From contig JACJYG010000006.1 in NCBI GenBank assembly GCA_020636215.1, forward strand, positions 1,276,047-1,340,046: a DNA stretch of 64,000 bases, in the 5' to 3' direction. Below the pieces are notes generated by a model. That model was not told where the DNA came from. It was given only the letters and a program-made list of their open reading frames with translations, and searched no databases. A program made the translations under genes and the position numbers. Source of the DNA: Lewinellaceae bacterium (GTDB lineage: Bacteria; Bacteroidota; Bacteroidia; Chitinophagales; Saprospiraceae). This document shows, one piece after another, positions 36,878 to 44,708 of this stretch. Numbering within the stretch: position 1 is the first letter of the stretch; each line of letters begins with the position of its first letter.

Positions 36878-37252
36878 ATGAATAAGAATGCTGAAAAGAC
36901 CCGCTATAGCGATGAGGAGTTGGAAGAGTTCAAATCTCTGATTGAGGAAAAGCTTGAGAATGCCCGAAAGCAGCTTAAGTTCTATCTGGACCAGTTGTCA
37001 GAAATGGCTGATAATCCTGATGCCAAGGTCAAAGGACTGGACGACGGCATCAGTACGGCAGAAAATGAACGCCTCAGCACCCTTGCCGGGCGGCAACGCA
37101 AGCACATTCAGCACCTGGAAAATGCGCTGGTTCGCATCCAGAATAAAGTTTACGGCGTTTGTCGCGTAACCGGCAGGCTCATCTCCAAGGAGCGCCTGCG
37201 GGCGGTGCCGCATGCGACCCTCAGCATTGAGGCCAAGCAGCAGCAACACTAA
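36878..37252 (+). CDS. TraR/DksA-family protein with degenerate zinc finger
   Basis: 124 residues. A coiled-coil hairpin (EELEEFKSLIEEKLENARKQLKFYLDQLSEM) and a second helix (RLSTLAGRQRKHIQHLENALVRIQNKVYGVCRVTGRLISKERLRAVPHATLSIEAKQ) give the DksA layout, with the conserved YGxCxxxGxxIxxxRLxAxPxA segment. Of the four zinc Cys, only the one in YGVC is present, so the finger cannot bind zinc in the usual way. DksA-type proteins bind the RNA polymerase secondary channel and modulate transcription with ppGpp. It is paired with lspA, an order common in Bacteroidota. Confidence 0.85.
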   Translation: MNKNAEKTRYSDEELEEFKSLIEEKLENARKQLKFYLDQLSEMADNPDAKVKGLDDGISTAENERLSTLAGRQRKHIQHLENALVRIQNKVYGVCRVTGRLISKERLRAVPHATLSIEAKQQQH

Positions 37253-37300
37253 TAATTCGGCTGAACCGCTTTTTCCTGATAATGAAAATATTCCCGCGTT

Positions 37301-38041
37301 TTGAAAAGATCACACCTAGTCCTGGCTGTAATTCTGGTCGTCCTCATGGTCGATCAGGCCCTGAAAATATGGGTGAAAACGCACATGGCTTATGGAGAGG
37401 AGATAAAGATCCTTGGATTTGATTGGGCGCTTTTGCACTTTGTGGAAAACAATGGCATGGCCTTTGGCCTTAGCCTGGGAGGCGCCTACGGCAAATTGGC
37501 ATTGAGCCTGTTTCGGATCATTGCGGTGGGCTTCCTGGTTTATTATATCCGGTTCTTGCTTAGCATGAAAGTATCAGTGGGCTTATTGGTGAGCTTCGCG
37601 CTGATATTGGCGGGGGCAGTGGGCAATATCATTGACAGCGCCTTTTATGGCCTGATTTTTTCCCCTTCCTCCCCGCATCATGGCAGCCTGGCCACTCTTT
37701 TTCCGCCGGAAGGTGGTTATGCCGGCTTTCTTCATGGCAGAGTGGTGGATATGATGTACTTTCCCATACTGAGTGGGTACTTTCCGGATTGGTTGCCCCT
37801 CTGGGGAGGAGAACCTTTTCTCTTTTTCAAACCCGTCTTCAATATTGCTGACTTATCTATTACGCTGGGGGTAATGAATATTCTTTTTTTCCAGCGGAGT
37901 TTTTTCGCCAACCCGGGACAGGTGGAGCCGCTGGAGGAGGAACCCATTCCGCAGGAAGAATCGGAAGTGGCGGAATCGGCTGCAGCCGGGCCTGAAGAAC
38001 AAACCGAAAACGGGCCGGCAGACGAAGTAGAAGAGCGTTAA
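37301..38041 (+). CDS. lspA: Lipoprotein signal peptidase II
   Basis: 246 residues; TTG start at 37301 (the only ATG upstream is out of frame). Four membrane helices. The catalytic Asp pair is seen in GRVVDMMYFP (Asp150) and FNIADLSITLG (Asp184), with the conserved NNGMAFG and AGAVGNIID motifs. LspA cleaves prolipoproteins before the lipidated Cys in the inner membrane. It is longer than the 160-residue norm: there is a 30-residue insert before the first catalytic Asp and an acidic C-terminal tail (EEEPIPQEESEVAES...), both common in Bacteroidota versions. Confidence 0.93.
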   Translation: MKRSHLVLAVILVVLMVDQALKIWVKTHMAYGEEIKILGFDWALLHFVENNGMAFGLSLGGAYGKLALSLFRIIAVGFLVYYIRFLLSMKVSVGLLVSFALILAGAVGNIIDSAFYGLIFSPSSPHHGSLATLFPPEGGYAGFLHGRVVDMMYFPILSGYFPDWLPLWGGEPFLFFKPVFNIADLSITLGVMNILFFQRSFFANPGQVEPLEEEPIPQEESEVAESAAAGPEEQTENGPADEVEER

Positions 38042-38078
38042 ATCGTATCCGTCCGGCGATCAGACGGGTATAAAAGCA

Positions 38079-38113
38079 AACGGGGATAATGGCGTAGGCT
38101 CATTATCCCCGTT
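38079..38113. terminator. Bidirectional hairpin between lspA and the ArsR-type gene
   Basis: A perfect 13-bp stem, AACGGGGATAATG (38079-38091) with CATTATCCCCGTT (38101-38113), with a nine-base loop, between convergent genes. The T-run is weak on the plus strand. Confidence 0.65.
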
Positions 38114-38135
38114 GTTATTCAGCTATGCGAAAAGC

Positions 38136-38450
38136 TTATTTCCCGGATTCTTCCAGAAAAGAATGAATCGCATTGACTACAGTGTCGAGTTTGTCATAGT
38201 CGATACTATAGTGGATGTACTTGCCATCCCGCTGAGTATTGACTACGGCTACCTGCCGCAGAATGCGCAGGTGCTGTGAAGTAATGGATTGTTCGAGATT
38301 GAGCGTATTGTAGATCTTGTTTACATTGATCTCTTCATTGCGATCAACAAACTCAAGGATCTTCATACGCAGGGGATGGGCGACGGCCCGGAGAATGTCT
38401 GAAGCGGTTTGGAGCCGCTCATTGTTAATGCTTACTCTAGTCTTTCTCAT
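38136..38450 (-). CDS. ArsR-family winged-helix repressor
   Basis: 104 residues. HTH core ILRAVAHPLRMKILEFVDRNEEINVNKIYNTLNLEQSITSQHLRILRQVAVVNTQRDGKYIHYSID is the classic ArsR layout (SQHLxxLR recognition helix, wing with GKYIHYS). No Cys residues, so it lacks the metal-sensing CxC site. The target is unknown. A paralogue lies 255 bases away at 38706 in the same direction. A region rich in A and T upstream (around 38510-38530) may carry the promoter. Confidence 0.85.
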   Translation of the reverse strand: MRKTRVSINNERLQTASDILRAVAHPLRMKILEFVDRNEEINVNKIYNTLNLEQSITSQHLRILRQVAVVNTQRDGKYIHYSIDYDKLDTVVNAIHSFLEESGK

Positions 38451-38705
38451 AGAAGTTTGTTTTTATAGTATTGTTTGTTGAGCCTCTCATGGATTAGCTT
38501 AACGCAAATATGCGTTTTTTTTTTATTTTTCACAAGTCTATATACGACTTTCCTAATGCGGTGAAAAAAATTAAGCGGGAATTGACAGGAAGGTTTTTCC
38601 GCTAGTCTCAGGGCAGGTAAGAATGCAGTTTCTACAAATGAAAAATGCCTTAGCAAGTACCGCTAGAGGCATTATTCTTTTGACAGCCGCCTTCAAAAGG
38701 AGTGC

Positions 38706-39044
38706 TCAGATCGTCAATTCATCTACCAGGCGGGAGATTTGCGCCAGGCGGTCTTTATTCAGGGAATAATGGATGAACTTGCCTTGCCGTTCTGTATCGA
38801 CTACTCCTGCCCGGCGTAGGATAGCCAGGTGTTGAGACGCAACGGATTGCTCCAGGCGGAGTTTGATATAGATATCCGTAACGGTCAGGCTATCGCTTTC
38901 TTCCAGCAGGTCGATGACACGCTGCCGCAGCTTATGGTTAACAGCGCGGAGGACGAGCACCGCCTTTCTGAGCTCGGCGTAGTCAAGTTTGATATCGCCT
39001 TCCCCTTTCTTTAAAATGACGGTTTCATTTTTTTGTTTTCTCAT
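38706..39044 (-). CDS. ArsR-family winged-helix repressor (paralogue)
   Basis: 112 residues. VLRAVNHKLRQRVIDLLEESDSLTVTDIYIKLRLEQSVASQHLAILRRAGVVDTERQGKFIHYSLN aligns along its full length with the neighbour at 38136, including LEQSxxSQHLxILR. An extra basic/acidic N-terminal stretch (KQKNETVILKKGEGD) is unique. It also lacks metal-binding Cys. Tandem duplication is likely; the two may form heterodimers or bind shared operators. Confidence 0.85.
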   Translation of the reverse strand: MRKQKNETVILKKGEGDIKLDYAELRKAVLVLRAVNHKLRQRVIDLLEESDSLTVTDIYIKLRLEQSVASQHLAILRRAGVVDTERQGKFIHYSLNKDRLAQISRLVDELTI

Positions 39045-39225
39045 ATTTCCGTGTTTTACATATTAATTAATTTCCAAATAACCTTAGCCAAATACCATGC
39101 CAAAATTCAAGGGGTTATTGGAAAAAGAAAAATGAGGCTTTGATTATATGCAAAATTATAAAAATATTCAGATAAATAAAATGTGTAATGAAAGTAAATG
39201 GACAATTTTATTTATTAACCTTTCT

Positions 39226-39909
39226 TTAAAGTAGTTTTTTTGGTGTAGTGATGTTCGGTGGTTTTAGATAATATGGGCTGTAATAAGCCAGGTCGGCGTA
39301 CTGGCCGCGCTCGAAGGCCGGCAGCGCCAGCGGGCACAAATGGGCGGCGGAGCAGACGACACTGCTGTACAGAATGCCTTTCTGCGGGAGCACCCCCTGG
39401 CATTTGCCGGCTCCGTTGCCGGAAAGGACGAGTGTGTGCCCGGCCCGAAGATATTCCGAAAAGGTATCTTCCTCAATTATGATGGCCTGCGTTTCCGTGA
39501 TGCGTTCGTTGGCGGCGTCAAAGCCTGCCGTGTAGGCTTCCATACGGCGTGCATCAATCAGGGGGAAATACAAGCCCTCTTCGCGCTCCTGCTGCAGCGT
39601 AGCCAGCGCCAGTGCCTGCAAGCTGTCTACTATCACCAGCGGTTTGTCGAGGCTGTAGCAAATGCCTTTGGCCGTAGCAGTACCAATCCGCAGTGAAGTA
39701 TATGATCCGGGGCCGCTACTGAGCGCCAGGCCGTCCAGATCCGAAAGAGCGTAGCCCGTTTCCCGCAGGCAGCGTTCGATCAGTAAAGTGATCTGGGCCG
39801 CATGCTGATAACCTTCCGGGGCGGTGTTCAGGCTCAACACCTCCAGGCCGTCGCTGATACCGATGGAACAGATATCGGTAGCCGTTTCTATGAGAAGCAA
39901 AAGTGCCAT
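39226..39909 (-). CDS. tsaB: tRNA threonylcarbamoyladenosine biosynthesis protein TsaB
   Basis: About 227 residues from ATG 39909 (MALLLLIETATDICSIGIS), 17 codons inside the frame, chosen because the ASKHA-fold first strand starts there. Diagnostic segments are HAAQITLLIERCLRETG, LSDLDGLALSSGPGSYTSLRIGTATAKGICYSLDKPL and YFPLIDARRMEAYTA. TsaB pairs with TsaD and TsaE to make t6A37 on ANN-decoding tRNAs. Length is normal for Bacteroidota. Divergent from prfA. Confidence 0.92.
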   Translation of the reverse strand: MALLLLIETATDICSIGISDGLEVLSLNTAPEGYQHAAQITLLIERCLRETGYALSDLDGLALSSGPGSYTSLRIGTATAKGICYSLDKPLVIVDSLQALALATLQQEREEGLYFPLIDARRMEAYTAGFDAANERITETQAIIIEEDTFSEYLRAGHTLVLSGNGAGKCQGVLPQKGILYSSVVCSAAHLCPLALPAFERGQYADLAYYSPYYLKPPNITTPKKLL

Positions 39910-39999
39910 ATGGAACGAAAGTAAGCGAAATTGAGCAGTGTTAATATTTTCCGGAACCATAATTTTCCGCCAGGTGTTTCCGCTCTGTCAGCATTGTAT

Positions 40000-40007
40000 T
40001 ACCTTTG
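40000..40007 (+). promoter_or_regulatory. Candidate -7 box for prfA
   Basis: TACCTTTG is a perfect TAnnTTTG match, about 165 bases before the prfA ATG. No clear -33 TTG is seen. The long leader includes TTTGCG-TCCCTT-CGCAAA and GCCC-TTAGC-GGGC followed by a T-rich tract (about 40095-40136), a possible attenuator. Confidence 0.35.
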
Positions 40008-40172
40008 CATTACATTTTACCACAAACCACTAAATGCCTGTCACTAATGGCGCGGGAAAAACTCCTCCCTCATTGTTTCATGTAGCGGCTTTTGCGTCCC
40101 TTCGCAAATGCCCTTAGCGGGCTTATTCGTTTTTTTTAGCCTGATCACACCATTTTTTAAATCAATTCAACC

Positions 40173-41249
40173 ATGCTGGAAAAGCTGCAAGCCATAAAAG
40201 AACGGTATATCTATCTGGAAGAACAGATGTCCGACCCCGAACTCATCTCCGATATGAGCCGTTTTACCAAAGTGAATAAGGAATATAAGAGCCTCACCCC
40301 CATAGTAGAGGCTTTGGAGGCTTACCAAGAGCTATTAAGCAATATCAGGACCGCCCGCGAAATGCAACGCGAGGACGACCCCGAGATGCGGGAAATGGCC
40401 AGCCTGGAACTGGAAGAACTGGAACCTCAGCTGGAGGAAATGGAAGAACACCTCAAGGTGCTGCTTATTCCCAAAGATCCGGAAGACACTAAAGATGTGA
40501 TTTTCGAGATCCGCTCCGGTACCGGTGGTGATGAAGCCAGCTTGTTTGCCGGCGACCTCTACCGCATGTATACCCGCTACTTCGAACAACAAGGCTGGAA
40601 GGTAGAAGCTGTTTCCATTAATGAAGGCACCGTCGGAGGGTACAACAAGCTCGTCCTGGAGATCTCCGGCGATGAAGTCTACGGTAAGCTCAAGTTCGAA
40701 TCTGGAGCTCATCGGGTGCAGCGTATCCCCAAGACGGAATCCCAGGGGCGGGTACACACTTCCGCTGCTACGGTGGCCGTGATGCCCAAACTGGAAATGG
40801 AGGATGTCGACATTAATAAAGCGGACCTCAAGATCGATACCTACCGCTCCAGCGGCGCTGGCGGCCAGCACGTCAACAAGACGGAATCGGCTGTGCGTAT
40901 CACGCACCTTCCTACTGGCATCGTCTCCGAAAGCCAGGACGGCCGCTCACAGATCAAAAACCGGGAGATTGCCCTGCAACGCCTCTACGTCAAAATCGTT
41001 GAGGCCCGCCGCGAACAATACGAAAGCGAGCAGGCCGCCAAGCGCAGGTCCCTCGTCGGCACCGGCGACCGCTCCGGAAAGATCCGAACCTACAACTTCC
41101 CCCAGAACCGTGTCACCGACCACCGACTGGAGGGGGATAACAAGAATTTCAACCTCGAGCAAGTCATTGAAGGCAACCTGGAGCCTATCATCGAGGCGCT
41201 GCAGGTTGCGGAAAATGCTGAAAAAATGAAAGCAGGAGCCATGGAGTAG
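40173..41249 (+). CDS. prfA: Peptide chain release factor 1
   Basis: 358 residues. The GGQ catalytic loop SSGAGGQHVNKTESAVRITHLPTG has Gln232. The anticodon-like tripeptide reads Pro-Lys-Thr (186-188, in RIPKTESQGRVHTSAATVAV), within the RF1-type Pro-x-Thr pattern and distinct from the RF2 Ser-Pro-Phe. The C-terminus RTYNFPQNRVTDHRL matches RF1. It ends translation at UAA and UAG. Lys rather than Ala or Val in the middle position is less usual. A strong terminator follows. Confidence 0.95.
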   Translation: MLEKLQAIKERYIYLEEQMSDPELISDMSRFTKVNKEYKSLTPIVEALEAYQELLSNIRTAREMQREDDPEMREMASLELEELEPQLEEMEEHLKVLLIPKDPEDTKDVIFEIRSGTGGDEASLFAGDLYRMYTRYFEQQGWKVEAVSINEGTVGGYNKLVLEISGDEVYGKLKFESGAHRVQRIPKTESQGRVHTSAATVAVMPKLEMEDVDINKADLKIDTYRSSGAGGQHVNKTESAVRITHLPTGIVSESQDGRSQIKNREIALQRLYVKIVEARREQYESEQAAKRRSLVGTGDRSGKIRTYNFPQNRVTDHRLEGDNKNFNLEQVIEGNLEPIIEALQVAENAEKMKAGAME

Positions 41250-41281
41250 GCGCTTTGTCCTTTTTCTCTTGAAGGTTGATG

Positions 41282-41333
41282 AAGTGGAGCGGGTTGAGAA
41301 AGTTAAGTCTTTCTCAACCCGCTTCACTTTTTT
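41282..41333 (+). terminator. Strong intrinsic terminator after prfA
   Basis: A 21-bp stem with one G-T pair (41282-41302 with 41309-41329) around TTAAGT, then a T-run to 41333. The core is AGCGGGTTGAGAAAG/CTTTCTCAACCCGCT. Confidence 0.9.
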
Positions 41334-41528
41334 CGGCCATTTAATCAAAAATTAAGCGCTAATTAACCGGCTCTTTCAGTGTTATTTAACTGCGCATTAA
41401 TCCTGCCCTTGTAACTTCATACCGGTTCCGTAAAACTGTACTGATCCCAACCAAATAATAACCAGCTCAGTGGGGCGTAAAGGTTGTGGAACCGGCCTTC
41501 CGCCCTGCCTGGGCGCAAAATCTTGTTT

Positions 41529-41969
41529 ATGGCACGCTTAGTATTTGAAGAATTGTTCCCGATGTTCAAAATTGAAGGTGATGCTATTGTGTATGATGGC
41601 GAAACCCCCTTCAAAGGGAAGTACCACATCCTGAAAGAAGGCCAGAAATACTGGGTGAAATTCAGATGGACGCAACTGGGCGACATGTGCTACGCTTTGG
41701 CCGGCAAGTGGAAAGTAAACCTGTTCTTTGAAGAAATGGGCTACAAAGAAGAAGTTGTGCAACCGGAAGCTATCCTGGACTTCAAAATGGAACCGGACAT
41801 TGTCAATGAAGTACAGCTTGAAGTCGATACCAACGCATTGGGCTCGGGTATTTACAAAGTTGTAGGGCGGATCCTGTTTGAAAATCCGTTCGGTGTACCG
41901 ATGCCAATCGCTGCTTTTGGAGACCTTGGCATGATCGAGATCTACACAGCCAAATTCCCGAAACCCTAA
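41529..41969 (+). CDS. Small protein of a local three-member family (paralogue A)
   Basis: 146 residues from ATG 41529 (MARLVFEELFPMF). No signal peptide or membrane segment. The family pattern, shared with 43090 and 43643, is F-x-E-x-x-P-x-F near the start, W-T/K-Q-x-G-x-x-C-Y/H-x-L-x-G-x-W, FEE/KMG, then G-x-G-I-Y-x-x-V and G-x-P-x-P-I/V-A-A-F-x-D/E-L-G. The alternating strands suggest a small beta-sandwich with a conserved Cys and two Trp. Family unknown to me. Followed by a palindromic terminator, then the DUF1508 gene. Confidence 0.7.
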   Translation: MARLVFEELFPMFKIEGDAIVYDGETPFKGKYHILKEGQKYWVKFRWTQLGDMCYALAGKWKVNLFFEEMGYKEEVVQPEAILDFKMEPDIVNEVQLEVDTNALGSGIYKVVGRILFENPFGVPMPIAAFGDLGMIEIYTAKFPKP

Positions 41970-41982
41970 TCGATAGGTGGTG

Positions 41983-42008
41983 CAAGGAGGCCCGTACGGG
42001 CCTCCTTG
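41983..42008 (+). terminator. Perfect 26-base palindrome, terminator
   Basis: CAAGGAGGCCCG continues directly into its complement CGGGCCTCCTTG through TA, then TAGTTTTC follows. It lies 13 bases after paralogue A. Confidence 0.75.
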
Positions 42009-42038
42009 TAGTTTTCTTGACCATTAAAACCAAACAGA

Positions 42039-43022
42039 ATGCTTTCCCAAACAGAAAAGTACGATCTCAGTCAACCTTCGGCCAGTGGGAAAGCCGGCTT
42101 TGAATCTTTTCGGAATGACAATAAAGGCCTGTATTATTTTCACTTCAACGATGCTCAGGGGCAAGCCCTTTTGTACAGCCAGGGTTACACCAGCAACAAG
42201 AGCCGGGATAGCGGCCTGGCGTCGGTGAAAAAGAATATGCTTTTAAAAGACAGGCTGGAATTTCATACCGAAGGCAAGGCGCGCTTTTTTACTGTGAAAG
42301 CAGGCAATAACCAAGAAATCGCCAGAAGCCGGTTCTTCCAGTCCAGGGAAGAGATGGAAAAAGCTGTTCGTCATATGCTTGGCGAGCTGAAGGAAGGGCA
42401 GTCCAGTACTGTTGCGGCAAGGCAGGCGCCGGTAAAAGCACCTAAGCTGGAAGAGGAACCGGTACACAAGCCCTCCAAATTCAGCTTTCGCCTTGATTTC
42501 TACAAACCTAGTTTAGAAGAATCACTACGTGGCCGGATAGAATACGTCCTCAATCCAGAAAGCCGGGTGGCCTTTGAAGGAATCGATATCAACAAGATTC
42601 AGGCTTTTTTATACCAACACTTACCTGTGGATAAGGAAGTTGCTTTGCCTGGCCACGAGATACCTGAAGAAACGATACCGGAAAATGCGGATATCAACAT
42701 TTTGTCTCAGGGCGTACTCTCCAAGAGTCCGGTTTTGAGCCATGCGGCCTCATTCGAGGTGGCGCTAAAGGTGAACAGAGAAAAGGAATTGACGGGGCCG
42801 GCTACTTTCGAAATGCAGGTTTACGCGCATTCGCTGGAGGAAGGTAATTGGGTGCTTATCGGTGAGCAGGAAGGCCGTTTGCCTGAAACAGGACAGGTCG
42901 TGGCGCCGGCCATTACCACTACTTTGCATCCGGGTGCTTATCGGCTCATCGCTTCTCTCAAGCTTCACGAAAAAAACGGGGACGCCAAAGTTAGAGGCAG
43001 CCGGCTGATACAGATATACTGA
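42039..43022 (+). CDS. DUF1508 protein with C-terminal beta domain related to its neighbours
   Basis: 327 residues. Two DUF1508 (YegP-like) units are seen: residues 28-65 (GLYYFHFNDAQGQALLYSQGYTSNKSRDSGLASVKKN) and about 70-115 (KARFFTVKAGNNQEIARSRFFQSREEMEKAV). A charged linker leads to two beta segments. The last, about 235-327, ends HPGAYRLIASLKLHEKNG...GSRLIQIY, which parallels GIYKVVGRILFENPFG...GMIEIY in the three small paralogues, so the same fold may be present. No signal peptide. It sits between paralogues A and B in the same orientation, suggesting a functional unit. Role unknown. Confidence 0.7.
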   Translation: MLSQTEKYDLSQPSASGKAGFESFRNDNKGLYYFHFNDAQGQALLYSQGYTSNKSRDSGLASVKKNMLLKDRLEFHTEGKARFFTVKAGNNQEIARSRFFQSREEMEKAVRHMLGELKEGQSSTVAARQAPVKAPKLEEEPVHKPSKFSFRLDFYKPSLEESLRGRIEYVLNPESRVAFEGIDINKIQAFLYQHLPVDKEVALPGHEIPEETIPENADINILSQGVLSKSPVLSHAASFEVALKVNREKELTGPATFEMQVYAHSLEEGNWVLIGEQEGRLPETGQVVAPAITTTLHPGAYRLIASLKLHEKNGDAKVRGSRLIQIY

Positions 43023-43089
43023 CGACGACACAAACAGTATTTAAATTTAACCAAACATTCCCGTTTGGGAGTGTGATAAATACTATATC

Positions 43090-43548
43090 ATGGCATTACC
43101 ACTTTTTTTTGAAGACATACTCCCTGCGTTTGCTGTAGAAGGGGTGGTGAACCTTATGGAAGGTGCTGACCCGGAAAATACGGCCTGGGAAAAACTTCCG
43201 CAGGCAACGGTCATTCGCCAGGGCAACGAGGCCGCCGTGCTGATCAAATGGAAACAAGACGGTGAACTGTGCCACGTACTGAACGGCTACTGGGAAATTG
43301 ATGTACTCTTTGAGCAGATGGGCCGTCGGGAAGAATTATACCACCCACGGGAGAAGGTGGCTTTTGTTCAAAAGCCTGGCTTTGAAAACTTTGCAAAGCT
43401 CCGGATCAATACGGTCGCCATGGGGCCTGGCATTTACGATGGAGTTGTGCGATTGCTGTTCAAGAACCCGGATGGTATCGCCATTCCGATTGCGGCTTTT
43501 GGCGAATTGGGTATGATCGAAATTTACAGGGCGGGGTTTCCGAAATAA
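43090..43548 (+). CDS. Small protein of a local three-member family (paralogue B)
   Basis: 152 residues, more diverged than A and C. It keeps WKQDGELCHVLNGYWEIDVLFEQMG, GPGIYDGVVRLLFKNPDGIAIPIAAFGELGMIEIY and the start FFEDILPAFAVEG. The N-terminal loop is longer (GADPENTAWEKL). It follows the DUF1508 gene by 67 bases with no terminator between them, so the two may be co-transcribed. No enzyme motif. Confidence 0.7.
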   Translation: MALPLFFEDILPAFAVEGVVNLMEGADPENTAWEKLPQATVIRQGNEAAVLIKWKQDGELCHVLNGYWEIDVLFEQMGRREELYHPREKVAFVQKPGFENFAKLRINTVAMGPGIYDGVVRLLFKNPDGIAIPIAAFGELGMIEIYRAGFPK

Positions 43549-43642
43549 GCCTGTCCGGAGGGTGTTGTTCAGCCTTTTGGCAGCCATTCCTTAACCAGCG
43601 TCGGAAGGCAGGTGGGCTTCTCCGCGCAAAAAATAAAAAATC

Positions 43643-44077
43643 ATGGCAGTTGTAAAATTTGAAGAATTTGTCCCAATGTTCCAGGTTGATGGGGATATCA
43701 ATTTCTGGGCGGAAGAAAATCCGTTGAAGGGTGAATCGCTTACCCTTAAAGCTGACCAGAAGTATATCGTGAAATTAAACTGGACTCAGTTGGGCCCTCT
43801 CTGTTACGCTTTATCCGGCAAGTGGATATGCAATATCTACTTTGAAAAAATGGGGCCTCAGGAAACCACATTTACGCCACAGAAAAAAGTAGACTTCATA
43901 CCGGTACCCGGAAATGAATACAAAGTGGAAATGGAGTTCTTTGGCAAAGCCCTTGGGCAAGGAGTATACCGTGTTGTAGCCGAACTCCTCCTGGAAAGCA
44001 ACAGTGGTATCCCCATGCCAGTTGCTGCTTTCGCCGATCTTGGCTGGGGACACGTTTACTATGCTATTGATATGTAA
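43643..44077 (+). CDS. Small protein of a local three-member family (paralogue C)
   Basis: 144 residues. It aligns with A over its whole length: KFEEFVPMFQVDGDI, KLNWTQLGPLCYALSGKWICNIYFEKMG, GQGVYRVVAELLLESNSGIPMPVAAFADLG. The end diverges (WGHVYYAIDM instead of MIEIYTAKFP), and it has an additional Cys after KW. It starts 94 bases after paralogue B. A repeat element with terminal inverted repeats begins 39 bases downstream. Confidence 0.7.
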   Translation: MAVVKFEEFVPMFQVDGDINFWAEENPLKGESLTLKADQKYIVKLNWTQLGPLCYALSGKWICNIYFEKMGPQETTFTPQKKVDFIPVPGNEYKVEMEFFGKALGQGVYRVVAELLLESNSGIPMPVAAFADLGWGHVYYAIDM

Positions 44078-44115
44078 GGCCCGGTTATGAAGCGCCTGAA
44101 ATACTGAAACAGGAG

Positions 44116-44429
44116 TCATCCCGAATTTTGAGCCACCAATCAGCGATTCTATTCCTGCCCGCCGGTGGCAGCAGGCGGGGATACTCCTCAAACCCCGCAT
44201 ACGGGCTTTGAGGATACTTTGGCCCTGCGGGCCGTTGATACTATGGATGAGGAGGCTCCACAACAAAAAGAACTTTAATGGGCGGCTTCTCTCATCAATA
44301 GCCAACTTAGTATCCCTGCCGGCCTGCGGCATAGCGAGCGGGCTCCGCCGATCAGGCGTAGTATCGGCCCCGGCCTGAATGGGCAGGGGGCGAGCATCTT
44401 CCGGGATATTCTACGAAAATTCGGGATGA
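44116..44429. repeat. Repeat element with 14-bp terminal inverted repeats (MITE-like)
   Basis: TCATCCCGAATTTT (44116-44129) and AAAATTCGGGATGA (44416-44429) are perfect inverted copies enclosing 286 bases of non-coding, hairpin-rich DNA. The interior holds CCCGCC...GGCGGG near 44158 and CCTCAAA...TTTGAGG near 44186, and the GATACT/GTATC words recur. The size and ends resemble a miniature inverted-repeat element, but I see no target-site duplication. This element fills most of the gap between paralogue C and the small gene at 44481. Confidence 0.45.
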
Positions 44430-44480
44430 TCCATGTTTTCTTTTTATTTGCTAGGGCCCGTATTCGGTTTGCCCCGACAA

Positions 44481-44708
44481 TCAGTTCATAGTGATTTGAT
44501 TGGGATCGATACCGGTAGGCATATGTGATCCGCTGTGCATGACGTACATACTACCGCCGCTCACTTTCATGTCGCCGGTTTTCCAGTTGATCTTTCGTGT
44601 GTAGTCGCATTGGGAACACTGGAAAATGATCCAGTCGTCTTCCCGCCGGCTTTCACACTGATGCTGTTCCAGCTCTTCCCGATTGTGAAAATCAAAATTC
44701 AAGGACAT
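44481..44708 (-). CDS. Small CxxC protein
   Basis: 75 residues. The centre reads WIIFQCSQCDYTRKINWKTGDMKV, a CxxC followed by a strand, as in one half of a zinc ribbon; an upstream Cys (HQCESRRED) could be a third ligand. The tail GSMYVMHSGSHMPTGIDPN is Met- and His-containing. No family recognised; possibly a small metal-binding or nucleic-acid-binding protein. Divergent from the BTAD regulator. Confidence 0.55.
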   Translation of the reverse strand: MSLNFDFHNREELEQHQCESRREDDWIIFQCSQCDYTRKINWKTGDMKVSGGSMYVMHSGSHMPTGIDPNQITMN

